Source of the DNA: Vulcanimicrobiia bacterium
GTDB lineage: Bacteria; Vulcanimicrobiota; Vulcanimicrobiia; Vulcanimicrobiales; Vulcanimicrobiaceae
DNA: 64,000 nucleotides
Direction: 5' to 3'
Assembly (NCBI GenBank): GCA_025934645.1
Contig: JAICWY010000009.1
Coordinates: forward strand, 1 to 64,000
The notes under the pieces were generated by a model. That model did not search any database. It had not been told where the DNA came from and was given only the letters and a program-made list of their open reading frames with translations. Shown here in pieces: positions 18,308 to 27,056 of the stretch. Position 1 is the stretch's first letter. Each line of letters begins with the position of its first letter. A program made the position numbers and the translations under genes.

Positions 18308-21300
18308 GTGAGACGCTTGCTGTTCGCTATCGTTGTTTGCATCGCACTCGCCGCGCCCGCAAATGCGGCACCTGATTTCGGCGATCTGAAATACCGTTGG
18401 ATCGGCCCGGCCGTTATGGGCGGCCGGTTGGACGTGGTCGCCGGCATTCCCGGCGACGCGCGCACGATCTATCTTGGCCACTCGTCGGGCGGATTATGGA
18501 AATCGTCGGACGGCGGGTTGACCTTTACCGACGTTTTTACGCAAGGCACGAGCAGCGCTATTGGCGCGATCGCCATCGACCCGCGCGATCCAAAGCGCAT
18601 CTACATCGGAACCGGCGAGGCGTTTCCGCGCAATACGGCCGATTACGGCGACGGCTTGTGGGCGTCGTTCGATGCGGGCGTTCACTGGCGCAATCTCGGG
18701 CTCAAAGAAAGCGGCAGCATCGCGAAGATTGCCGTCGATCCGGCGGACGGGCGCGTACTGATCGCCGCGGTGCTCGGGCATGAATTCGCCGGCAGCGAGC
18801 AGCGCGGCATCTACCGCAGCGCCGACGGCGGCGCGCATTGGACGCGCGTGCTGTTCGTGAACGCCACCACGGGCGGTAGCGACGCGGCGTTCGATCCCAA
18901 GCGTCCGAACGTCGTGTACGCGGGCACGTTCGATTTTCTCCGTCAGCCCTGGACGCTGCGCAGCGGCGGTCCCGGAAGCGGATTGTACAAATCTACGGAC
19001 TCGGGGAAAACGTGGAAGCGGTTGACAGACCCCGCCTTGCACAACGGTCTGCCGCAAGGCCCGATCAACCGCGTCGGGTTAAGCATCTGCGCGAGCAATC
19101 CCGATGTGGTGTACGCCTTCGTTCCGGTGAAAAACGGCATGCTGTATCGCACGGCCGACGGCGGCGCGCATTGGCAACTACGAAACGCAAGCCAAGAGAT
19201 CAACTTCCGTCCGTTCTATTTCTCGCAGATCCGGTGCGACCCGCATAACGCGAACAAAGTCTACGCGGTGGCCGGAGCGGTGCTGGTTTCTACCGACGGC
19301 GGCAACAAATTCCATTATGCGGGAGGCGGCGGCGACAACCACGATCTGTGGATCGATCCGCGAAATTCCAACCGCATGTTCAACGGCAGCGACATGGGTT
19401 TTCACTATACGGTCAACGGCGGTAAGACGTGGACGTACGACGACGTCGTACCGTTCGACCAAGTCTACCGCGTCGGATTCGACATGGATCGTCCGTATCA
19501 CGTCATGGGCGGCATGCAAGATCACGAAGTGTGGAGAGGGCCGAGCGAGCTTTTCAGCCGGATCGACGGGCCGAGCGACGGCGATTGGCTGAACATCTCG
19601 GATTGGGGCGACGGCCAATATGCGATGGCCGATCCCCGCGATCCGTCGATCGTTTACGAAGACACCCATTTCGGCGATTTGGTGCGGCTCGATCTGCGCC
19701 GCAACGAGCGGCGGTATATTTCGCCGCAGCCGATCATCGGGTTCGGCACCGGCGCGTCGACGTACAAATACCGCTTCAACTGGAGCGCGCCGCTTCTCGT
19801 TTCGAAATACGATGCGGATACGATATACTTCGGCGGCAACGTGCTGTTCCGGTCCACCGACCGCGGCGATTCGTGGACGGAGTTCAGCCCGGATTTAACG
19901 CACTGCGATCCGGCGCAACTGGGGCCGAGCGGCGGGCCCATCACGAACGACAATACAAACGCGGAATCGTACTGCACGATCTATTCCATCGGCGAGGATG
20001 CCTCGGGGCCGCAAGCCGTCTGGTATGGCACGGACAACGGTCATTTGGAACTCACGCGTGACGGCGGCCGCAGGTGGCAAGACGTTATCCGCAACATTGC
20101 GGGCCTGCCGCTCCCGGCGCGCGTAACCTCGATTTCGCCGTCACCGGCGCAGGCCGGCGTCGCGTACGCCGCATTCGACCGCCATCAATGGAACGATTAC
20201 GCCGCGTACGCGTACGTCACGCGCGACTATGGACGCACGTGGCGCTCGATTGGCGCAGGCTTGAATGGTTACGTGCACGTGCTGCGCGAGGACCCGCGCA
20301 ATTCCAACGTCTTATATGCGGGAACGGAGCGCGGCCTCTCGGCGTCATTCGACGGCGGCACGAGCTGGAGCGATCTGCGGCTGGGCATGCCGCACGTTCC
20401 GGTTTACGATCTGCAGGTTCATCCGCGCGATAACGATTTGATCGTCGGCACCCATGGGCGCGGGTTCTACATTTTGGACGATCTCACTCCGCTGCAGCAG
20501 TGGACGCATACATCATCCGCGGCCTATCTATTCCCGCCGATGCCGGCAGTGCGCTATAGCGACGCGACGTATCGCGAGCATGGGCGCGGCGCTTTCGTTT
20601 CGGGGAATAAGCCGTACGGCGCGCTGCTGAGCTTGTATTTGGCGCAAGCGCCCGCACCCGCGGGCAGAGGCGCGAAGCCCGCGGTGCACGTGCGTGTGCT
20701 CGATGCGAGCGGCGCGCAGATCGACGCTTTCGATACGGAAGTGCATGCGGGGCTCAACCGCTTCGCGTGGGACCTGCGCACCCAGCTGCAGCCGGCGCCT
20801 TCGCAAGATCCGCGCGCGTACTATATTTTCTATCCCATGACGATCGCGGGGCCGCAAGTGCTGCCCGGAACGTACACCGTGGAAGTTCAGGCGGCGGGGC
20901 AAACGCTGCGAGCGCCGGTGCAAGTGCTGCTGGATCCGCACAACGACGCGACCGCCGCGCAACTCCAAGCGCAGTACGAGGCGCTGATGACGCTTGCACG
21001 CGTGCAGGCGAGGGCGGAATTCGACGTCGCGGCCCTGACAAAAACGCGAAAAACGCTCGCGGCGAGCTCGGCGCCCGCGGCTGTGCAGCTCATGTCGCGT
21101 ATCGATGCGGCGCTCGACGACTTGCGTAATCCCGAGCCGAGCGGGTACCGGCGTCCGGCGAAGCTGACGGAACAGGTAGCGTATCTCCGGAGCATCATCG
21201 ATGCCTACGACGGGCCGCCTACCGTGCCGCAGCGCGAGCTGATCGCGCAGTTCATGCAGCAGGGCGCACGCATCGACGGCGAAGTGAGCGCGATAGAGGC

Positions 21301-21331
21301 GGCGTTCAAAGGGATGCAAGGCGCGCGTTAG
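18308..21331 (+). CDS. VPS10/BNR-repeat (WD40/YVTN/BNR-like) glycosyl-hydrolase-type secreted protein
   Basis: Repeated S.DGG..W / DPRDP...YIGTGE motifs; signal peptide. Confidence 0.85.
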   Translation: MRRLLFAIVVCIALAAPANAAPDFGDLKYRWIGPAVMGGRLDVVAGIPGDARTIYLGHSSGGLWKSSDGGLTFTDVFTQGTSSAIGAIAIDPRDPKRIYIGTGEAFPRNTADYGDGLWASFDAGVHWRNLGLKESGSIAKIAVDPADGRVLIAAVLGHEFAGSEQRGIYRSADGGAHWTRVLFVNATTGGSDAAFDPKRPNVVYAGTFDFLRQPWTLRSGGPGSGLYKSTDSGKTWKRLTDPALHNGLPQGPINRVGLSICASNPDVVYAFVPVKNGMLYRTADGGAHWQLRNASQEINFRPFYFSQIRCDPHNANKVYAVAGAVLVSTDGGNKFHYAGGGGDNHDLWIDPRNSNRMFNGSDMGFHYTVNGGKTWTYDDVVPFDQVYRVGFDMDRPYHVMGGMQDHEVWRGPSELFSRIDGPSDGDWLNISDWGDGQYAMADPRDPSIVYEDTHFGDLVRLDLRRNERRYISPQPIIGFGTGASTYKYRFNWSAPLLVSKYDADTIYFGGNVLFRSTDRGDSWTEFSPDLTHCDPAQLGPSGGPITNDNTNAESYCTIYSIGEDASGPQAVWYGTDNGHLELTRDGGRRWQDVIRNIAGLPLPARVTSISPSPAQAGVAYAAFDRHQWNDYAAYAYVTRDYGRTWRSIGAGLNGYVHVLREDPRNSNVLYAGTERGLSASFDGGTSWSDLRLGMPHVPVYDLQVHPRDNDLIVGTHGRGFYILDDLTPLQQWTHTSSAAYLFPPMPAVRYSDATYREHGRGAFVSGNKPYGALLSLYLAQAPAPAGRGAKPAVHVRVLDASGAQIDAFDTEVHAGLNRFAWDLRTQLQPAPSQDPRAYYIFYPMTIAGPQVLPGTYTVEVQAAGQTLRAPVQVLLDPHNDATAAQLQAQYEALMTLARVQARAEFDVAALTKTRKTLAASSAPAAVQLMSRIDAALDDLRNPEPSGYRRPAKLTEQVAYLRSIIDAYDGPPTVPQRELIAQFMQQGARIDGEVSAIEAAFKGMQGAR

Positions 21332-23736
21332 TGGAACGAGATCCGCAGGACAAGTACGGATTCTGGAAATCCGTACTGCTCAACGCTTTTTGGATTCCGC
21401 TGCATTTTCAAGACACGGCGCTCATTACGATCGCCGTGCCTGCGGCGCTGCTGCAGATCGTGCCGGGCGATCACGTGCGCGTGTTCGCCGTTGTCGCCGC
21501 GCTCGTCTCATTCGTCTCGATGATCGTGCCGCCGGTGGCCGGCGCGATCTCGGATACGCTGCGGCGCCGGGGCGTGCCGCGCCGCTGGCCGATTTTGATA
21601 GGCGCCGCAATCGACGCAGCGTGCCTGATTATGTTGGCGCAAGTGCACAGCCTGGGCATGTTCATGACGTTCTTGCTGCTGGCGACGATGGGTGCGAATA
21701 TTAGTTTGGCAGGCTATCAGGCGTTGATTCCGGATATCGTACCGCAACGCGCTTGGGGCATGGTTTCGGGCGTTCGCAGCGTCGCGATGGTCGCCGGCAC
21801 GGTGCTGGGCATCGGCGTAGCCGCCGGAACGATTCCCTCGAGCACGTTCATCGGCATCGGCATCGCGATCGCGCTCGGCGCGCTCACGCTTTTCGGCATC
21901 GCCGAACGCGCGCTGCCCGATCAGCCGCAAGAGCACGCGCACATCAGCGATTGGAACGATTTCACCGTCGTTTTCGTCGCGCGTGGATTTTTGGCGTTCG
22001 GCCTGGCGCTGCTGATGACGTACGTGCTGTATTTCTTCCGCGACATTCTGCACGTCAGTAATCCGTCGGGCGCGACGGGCCTCGTTGCTTTTGCCTCGCT
22101 TTTCGGGGCGATCGCGTCCGGCATCTATCTGGGGTGGCTCTCGGATCGCGTTCCTCGCAAGATCGTCGTGGCGGTTTGCGGCATTCCCATGGTGCTTGCC
22201 GCGGCGGGTTTCGCTATGTTGCCCGAAGCGCATTGGATGTACGGGTTCGGCGTGCTTTTCGGCATCGGGTTCGGCGGCATCATGTCCACCGGCTGGGCGC
22301 TCGCAATCGATTCCGTTCCGAAATTGCGTGACGTCGCCCGCGATCTGGGCATCTGGGGCATCGCGCAGAACTTCCCCGCGGTCATTGCGCCGCTGGCAGG
22401 CGGACTGATTCTGAACGCGTACGGCGGAACGCTGGGCGGTTATCGCGTGCTGTTTTTTGCGGCGGCCGCGAGCTTTGCATTGGGTTCGGTGACGGTTCTG
22501 GGTGTCGGCATGCGGCCGTTCATCCCGTGGTGGGGCGTCCCCTTGCGTCTCGCGGCTGCGGTTGCCGTTCGCGTCTACGTACGCACCGCGTACCGCGTTC
22601 GTTCTTGGGGCCGCATTCCGCGCGTCCGCCCAAGCGCGCTCATCATCGCCAACCACCAGATCGATCTCGATCTGATGGATCCGATCAGCGCGCTCACGTT
22701 CCATGGCGCGTGGCGTGAACCGGTGCTTGCGGCTTCTGCGAAACTCATGTACGAACCGGGTTTTATGGCGATGCGAATTCCGTGGCTGTGGCGCGTTTTT
22801 CACAACGTGAATTTGGGTTGGATGTTCGAAGCGCTTGGAATGCTGCCGCTCGAGAACGAACTGCAGTCGCGTTCGATCGCGCGCTGGGCTTGGAGCACGC
22901 AGCGCCGTCACGGCGTACTGGCGCTGCGCGAAATCTTCAAACCGGCGATCGTGGAGAAGTACGGTTTGGAAGCGTTGACGACAGCCGATCTCTTTACCGC
23001 CGGCCGCTTCCGCTTTGCGCGTGAGACCTACGTCAAACTCTCCGATCTTCAGGTGGCCTACCGGAAAGAGGCCTTTGACGAGATGCGTGAGAGCGTCGAG
23101 CGCGATCTCGGACGGATCGAATCCGATGTGCGCCGGGGTGCTACGTTCATCGTGACGCCGGAGGGTGAGTACACCACGACCGGCGCCATGCTGCGCTTCC
23201 GCGGCATCTGGGACCGGCTCGTCCCCGCGGCAACAGACGTCTATCTTGTTGCAATCAGTTACGATCCATTCCGGGGACGGCGGCTCTCGCAGTTATACCG
23301 CATTACCAAACTGCACGATAAAGCGAGGGCTATCCCCGAATTGCAGGCGGCGCGGCCGGTTACCGTAAGCGCTTTGCTTGCAGCGTGGTTTACAGCGGGG
23401 AACGAGCAGTTCACGGCAGACGATGCGGCGGCCGCAGTGCGCCAACGTCTGGCCGATCTGCCGCGAGAACTTTTCGTCGACCCGGAGTTGCGGAAGCGGC
23501 CGGACGCAGTGACGCGGGAAGCGCTCGAGACGTTGACCCGTCTGCGCATCTTGGCATGCAACGGTGCATCGTACGCGTTGCAGGCCCAGCGGCGCCATCC
23601 CGCATTCCTGGATGTCGCCGACATTGTCGCCTTTCAAGCCGCATTCTTGGCTGAGACCCTTGCGGGATACGACCGCTCGGCTGGGTCTCACGCCTCAACC
23701 GAAGGGACGACACGGGACTCGCCCGCGCCCGCCTGA
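21331..23736 (+). CDS. MFS transporter fused to PlsC-like 1-acylglycerol-phosphate acyltransferase
   Basis: N-terminal about 400 aa multi-TM MFS; C-terminal IIANHQIDLDLMD (HX4D) and FIVTPEGEYTTTG. Confidence 0.8.
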   Translation: MERDPQDKYGFWKSVLLNAFWIPLHFQDTALITIAVPAALLQIVPGDHVRVFAVVAALVSFVSMIVPPVAGAISDTLRRRGVPRRWPILIGAAIDAACLIMLAQVHSLGMFMTFLLLATMGANISLAGYQALIPDIVPQRAWGMVSGVRSVAMVAGTVLGIGVAAGTIPSSTFIGIGIAIALGALTLFGIAERALPDQPQEHAHISDWNDFTVVFVARGFLAFGLALLMTYVLYFFRDILHVSNPSGATGLVAFASLFGAIASGIYLGWLSDRVPRKIVVAVCGIPMVLAAAGFAMLPEAHWMYGFGVLFGIGFGGIMSTGWALAIDSVPKLRDVARDLGIWGIAQNFPAVIAPLAGGLILNAYGGTLGGYRVLFFAAAASFALGSVTVLGVGMRPFIPWWGVPLRLAAAVAVRVYVRTAYRVRSWGRIPRVRPSALIIANHQIDLDLMDPISALTFHGAWREPVLAASAKLMYEPGFMAMRIPWLWRVFHNVNLGWMFEALGMLPLENELQSRSIARWAWSTQRRHGVLALREIFKPAIVEKYGLEALTTADLFTAGRFRFARETYVKLSDLQVAYRKEAFDEMRESVERDLGRIESDVRRGATFIVTPEGEYTTTGAMLRFRGIWDRLVPAATDVYLVAISYDPFRGRRLSQLYRITKLHDKARAIPELQAARPVTVSALLAAWFTAGNEQFTADDAAAAVRQRLADLPRELFVDPELRKRPDAVTREALETLTRLRILACNGASYALQAQRRHPAFLDVADIVAFQAAFLAETLAGYDRSAGSHASTEGTTRDSPAPA

Positions 23737-23754
23737 TCGCGTTACCGTAGTCGC

Positions 23755-24216
23755 ATGCAGCCTTGGATCTGGGCCGTCCTCGCTCTGGCCCTGCTCGCGG
23801 CATTCTACGCCGGTTCGCGCAAATCGCGCCCCCGCGCGCTCGTACCGGCGCCCGTCGAACCGGCCGTCAAACCCGCCGTAACGCCGGTGCCCGCCACGAC
23901 CGGCGCGGTGAGCATTTCACGCCCCAATGCGGGCAGCGTGGAAGGCTTGGAGATCAGCTACGGCGAGAACGGCCTAGTGCGTTCGGTGCGCGTCGGCGCT
24001 ATGAACAGCGAGCACAAAGAGCTGCTGCTCACCATGGATGAAGTCGCGTGGCGCGCGCTGCCCAATTCGCAGAAACAGGAAGTGCTCACCGTCGCGCGCA
24101 GCACGTGGGCGAAGAAGATGTGTCCCGCCGGTCCGGATATCGCGTACGTCGTGCTTCAAACCGAGCGCGGTGAGATCGTGGGCCGCGCCGATCCCCAGCG
24201 CGTCCAGATCCAGTAA
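23755..24216 (+). CDS. Uncharacterised single-TM protein
   Basis: MQPWIWAVLALALLAAFYAGSRKSRPRALVPAP; good coding context. Confidence 0.55.
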   Translation: MQPWIWAVLALALLAAFYAGSRKSRPRALVPAPVEPAVKPAVTPVPATTGAVSISRPNAGSVEGLEISYGENGLVRSVRVGAMNSEHKELLLTMDEVAWRALPNSQKQEVLTVARSTWAKKMCPAGPDIAYVVLQTERGEIVGRADPQRVQIQ

Positions 24217-24223
24217 ACCGCGC

Positions 24224-24826
24224 CTATTTCAGGAGCGAGGGAAAATCCGCGCGCAGATCGCGCAATTTCGGCTTGTCGTTGATAAGCACGTACGGATTGT
24301 ATGGATTGTGCGCGACGAAGTCTTGATGGTAGTCTTCGGCCGGATAAAAACCGCTAAGCTGCGCGATTTGCGTTACGATCGGCCGGGAATACGCGTGCTT
24401 TCCCGTTAGCATGGCGATGTACCGCCGCGCGGCAACCCGCTGCTGCGCCGTCGTGTAGAAAATCTCGGATCGGTACTGCGTGCCGGTGTCGGGACCTTGG
24501 CGGTTTAACTCTGTCGGATCGTGCGCGACTTTGAAATATACGGCGAGCAGATCGCCGAACGAAATTTTTGAAGGATCGTACGAAATGTCTACGGACTCGG
24601 CATGTCCGGTGCCGCCTCCGCTGACGATCTCGTAATGCGCCGTCTCCTTGCTGCCGCCCGCGTAGCCCGCTACGACTTTGTCAACGCCTCGCAATTGTTC
24701 GAAGACTGCCTGCATGCCCCAGAAGCAGCCGCCTGCGAGCACGACATGTTGCTGTGATGCGGCGGAGGCGACGCCGCCGGCCGCGAGCAGCAGCGCGAGC
24801 GTGCATACGATGCTTTTGAATCTCAT
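24224..24826 (-). CDS. msrA: Peptide-methionine (S)-S-oxide reductase, exported
   Basis: MRFKSIVCTLALLLAAGGVASA signal; VVLAGGCFWGMQAVFEQLRGV; GGTGHAESVDISYDPSKISF. Confidence 0.93.
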   Translation of the reverse strand: MRFKSIVCTLALLLAAGGVASAASQQHVVLAGGCFWGMQAVFEQLRGVDKVVAGYAGGSKETAHYEIVSGGGTGHAESVDISYDPSKISFGDLLAVYFKVAHDPTELNRQGPDTGTQYRSEIFYTTAQQRVAARRYIAMLTGKHAYSRPIVTQIAQLSGFYPAEDYHQDFVAHNPYNPYVLINDKPKLRDLRADFPSLLK

Positions 24827-24887
24827 ATAGTAAGAACGCCGCACGGCGCCCGGCGGATGATGCGCCCTTTCCGGGAATGAGGCGCGC

Positions 24888-25958
24888 ATGCGTCTTTTTG
24901 AACCCGTAAGCTTTCGCGGCGTCACCTTGCGTAATCGCATCGCGGTCTCTCCCATGTGTCAGTATTCCAGCGTGGACGGCTTTGCGAACCAGTGGCATTT
25001 GGTGCATCTGGGAAGCCGCGCCGTCGGCGGCGCGGGGTTGATCTTCACGGAAGCGGCGGCGGTTTCGGCGGAAGGCCGCATTTCGCCATCTGATCTGGGG
25101 ATCTACGACGACGCGCACGTGGAAAAGCTCGCGGAGATCGTCGCGTTTTTGCATCAGCAAGGTGCAAGTGCCGGCATGCAGCTCGCGCATGCGGGATTCA
25201 AAGCAAGCACCGCCGCGCCTTGGGATGGCGGCGGCCCCGTACCTCCCGGGCAGGGCGGATGGCTTCCGGTGCTCGCACCGTCGGCAAAGCCGTTCCGTGA
25301 AGGCTGGATGGTTCCGCACGCGATGAGCGCGCAAGAAATTGCGGGCGTCGTTCGCGCGTTCGCGCGTGCGTCGGAACGCGCGGTTGCGGCGGGTTTTCGC
25401 ATGTTGGAAATCCATGCCGCGCACGGGTATCTGCTGCATGAATTCCTATCGCCGCTTACAAACCGCCGCACCGATGCGTACGGCGGCAGCTTCGAGAACC
25501 GTACGCGCGCCCTGCGCGAAGTCGTGAGCGCCGTGCGGGAGGTCGTTCCCGAAGCCATGCCGCTCGCCGTACGCATCTCCGCCTCGGATTGGATGGAAGG
25601 CGGATGGACGGTAGACGATTCGATCGAGCTCGCCCGCGAACTCAAAACGCTGGGCGTCGATCTCGTCGATTGCTCGTCGGGCGGCATCGTGCCCGACGCG
25701 AAGATCGAGATCGGACCCGAATATCAGGTGCCGTTCGCGCGGCGCGTTCGCGCGGAAGCGCAGATTGCGACGGGCGCAGTGGGTCTTATTACCACGGCTG
25801 CCCAGGCGGAAGGCATTGTGGAGCGCGGCGATGCCGATCTGGTGTTGTTCGCTCGCGAGCTGCTGCGTTCGCCGTACTGGCCGCTGGATGCGGCCCATAA
25901 ACTCGGCGCCGATGTGCCGTGGCCGGTTCAGTACGAGCGCGCAAAGCCGCGAAAGTGA
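24888..25958 (+). CDS. NADH:flavin oxidoreductase (old yellow enzyme, YqjM-like)
   Basis: LFEPVSFRGVTLRNRIAVSPMCQYSS; HAAHGYLLHEFLSPLTNRRTDAYGGSFENRTR. Confidence 0.93.
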   Translation: MRLFEPVSFRGVTLRNRIAVSPMCQYSSVDGFANQWHLVHLGSRAVGGAGLIFTEAAAVSAEGRISPSDLGIYDDAHVEKLAEIVAFLHQQGASAGMQLAHAGFKASTAAPWDGGGPVPPGQGGWLPVLAPSAKPFREGWMVPHAMSAQEIAGVVRAFARASERAVAAGFRMLEIHAAHGYLLHEFLSPLTNRRTDAYGGSFENRTRALREVVSAVREVVPEAMPLAVRISASDWMEGGWTVDDSIELARELKTLGVDLVDCSSGGIVPDAKIEIGPEYQVPFARRVRAEAQIATGAVGLITTAAQAEGIVERGDADLVLFARELLRSPYWPLDAAHKLGADVPWPVQYERAKPRK

Positions 25959-25961
25959 CGC

Positions 25962-26060
25962 TCAGAGGCCGAAGCGCGGGCCCCAACCAAGAAAGATCGT
26001 CGGACGGGCTTCGGGTTGGGCTACTGTCGGCCGGGCGGGCCGTTCCGGTTTGCTTTTCAT
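25962..26060 (-). CDS. Candidate small peptide, 32 aa (MKSKPERPARPTVAQPEARPTIFLGWGPRFGL)
   Basis: ATG...TGA ORF below the track length cut-off; AAAGGA Shine-Dalgarno-like sequence 6 nt upstream; divergent from pirin. Confidence 0.4.
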   Translation of the reverse strand: MKSKPERPARPTVAQPEARPTIFLGWGPRFGL

Positions 26061-26075
26061 GACGGGTCCTTTGCG

Positions 26076-26099
26076 AGATAACTAATTTATTAGTAGTCT
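26076..26099. promoter_or_regulatory. 24-bp interrupted palindrome (candidate operator)
   Basis: AGAtaACTAATttATTAGTagTCT between the peptide ORF and pirin. Confidence 0.5.
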
Positions 26100-26121
26100 A
26101 GACCGCCTCATGACGAAAGTC

Positions 26122-26137
26122 AACTAAGAAAATAGTT
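26122..26137. promoter_or_regulatory. Second, related palindrome (candidate operator)
   Basis: AACTAagaaaaTAGTT, centre 42 bp from the first palindrome. Confidence 0.35.
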
Positions 26138-26189
26138 AAAACGCCGAAACCCGAAATGGGGTTTGAACGGTTGTATTGGTTGAGAACTT

Positions 26190-27056
26190 ATGAATAGTAA
26201 GCAAAAAATCAGTGTTGTTCCCGCGCCCCAAGTCGTTGAAGGCGGCGGCTTTGTCGTGCGCCGGCCGTTTCCCGCGCACGGGATCTCGTATGTCGATCCG
26301 TTTCTGCTGATCGACGAGATGGGGCCGGTAGAATACGCGCCCGGCAAAGCGATAGGCGCGCCCGATCATCCGCATCGCGGTTTCGAGACCGTTACGTACA
26401 TCATCGACGGGCAGATGGAACACGAGGATTCGCACGGGCATCGCGGCAGCATTCGTAGCGGCGACGTGCAATGGATGACCGCCGGTGCGGGCGTTATTCA
26501 TTCGGAGATGCCGTCGCAAGAAATGCTGGATCGCGGCGGACGCATGCATGGATTTCAAATCTGGATCAATTTGCCACGCGAGAAAAAGATGTCGCAACCG
26601 CGCTATCAAGAGTACAACGGCGGCGATCTGCCGCTAGTGGAAGATGACGGGCGCTGGATCCGCGTGATCGCAGGTGAGGCGTACGGACGCAAATCGCCGA
26701 TCGAAACAACGGTGCCCGCAACCATGCTGCATGTGAAATTGGGGCCCGGCGCGGAAGCGACGGTTCCCGTAGCGGCCGGTTCCAATGTCATCGCGCACGC
26801 CATATCCGGCGCCGGTTCATTCGAAGAAACGGCGCTCACGGAGCACAACGCCGCAATCTTACAAAATTCGGCCGATGCCGTAACGCTTCGCGCGGACGAC
26901 GCGGGTGGTCTTGAAGTGCTTTTGCTGGCCGGACTACCGTTGGGCGAACCGGTCGCGCGCTACGGACCGTTCGTCATGAACACTATGAACGAATTGGAAC
27001 GAGCCTTCGAAGATTACCGCTCGGGCAACTTCGGGGAGATCGCGCGCGCAAATTAG
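26190..27056 (+). CDS. Pirin family protein
   Basis: PFLLIDEMGPVEYAPGKAIGAPDHPHRGFETVTYIIDGQMEHEDSHGHRGSIRSGDVQWMTAGAGVIHSE. Confidence 0.95.
   Translation: MNSKQKISVVPAPQVVEGGGFVVRRPFPAHGISYVDPFLLIDEMGPVEYAPGKAIGAPDHPHRGFETVTYIIDGQMEHEDSHGHRGSIRSGDVQWMTAGAGVIHSEMPSQEMLDRGGRMHGFQIWINLPREKKMSQPRYQEYNGGDLPLVEDDGRWIRVIAGEAYGRKSPIETTVPATMLHVKLGPGAEATVPVAAGSNVIAHAISGAGSFEETALTEHNAAILQNSADAVTLRADDAGGLEVLLLAGLPLGEPVARYGPFVMNTMNELERAFEDYRSGNFGEIARAN

Noticed and set aside
21508-22911. 467-aa minus ORF over the MFS-PlsC gene
   Set aside because: Composition dominated by Arg/His/Gln/Ala; shadow ORF of a recognisable transporter.
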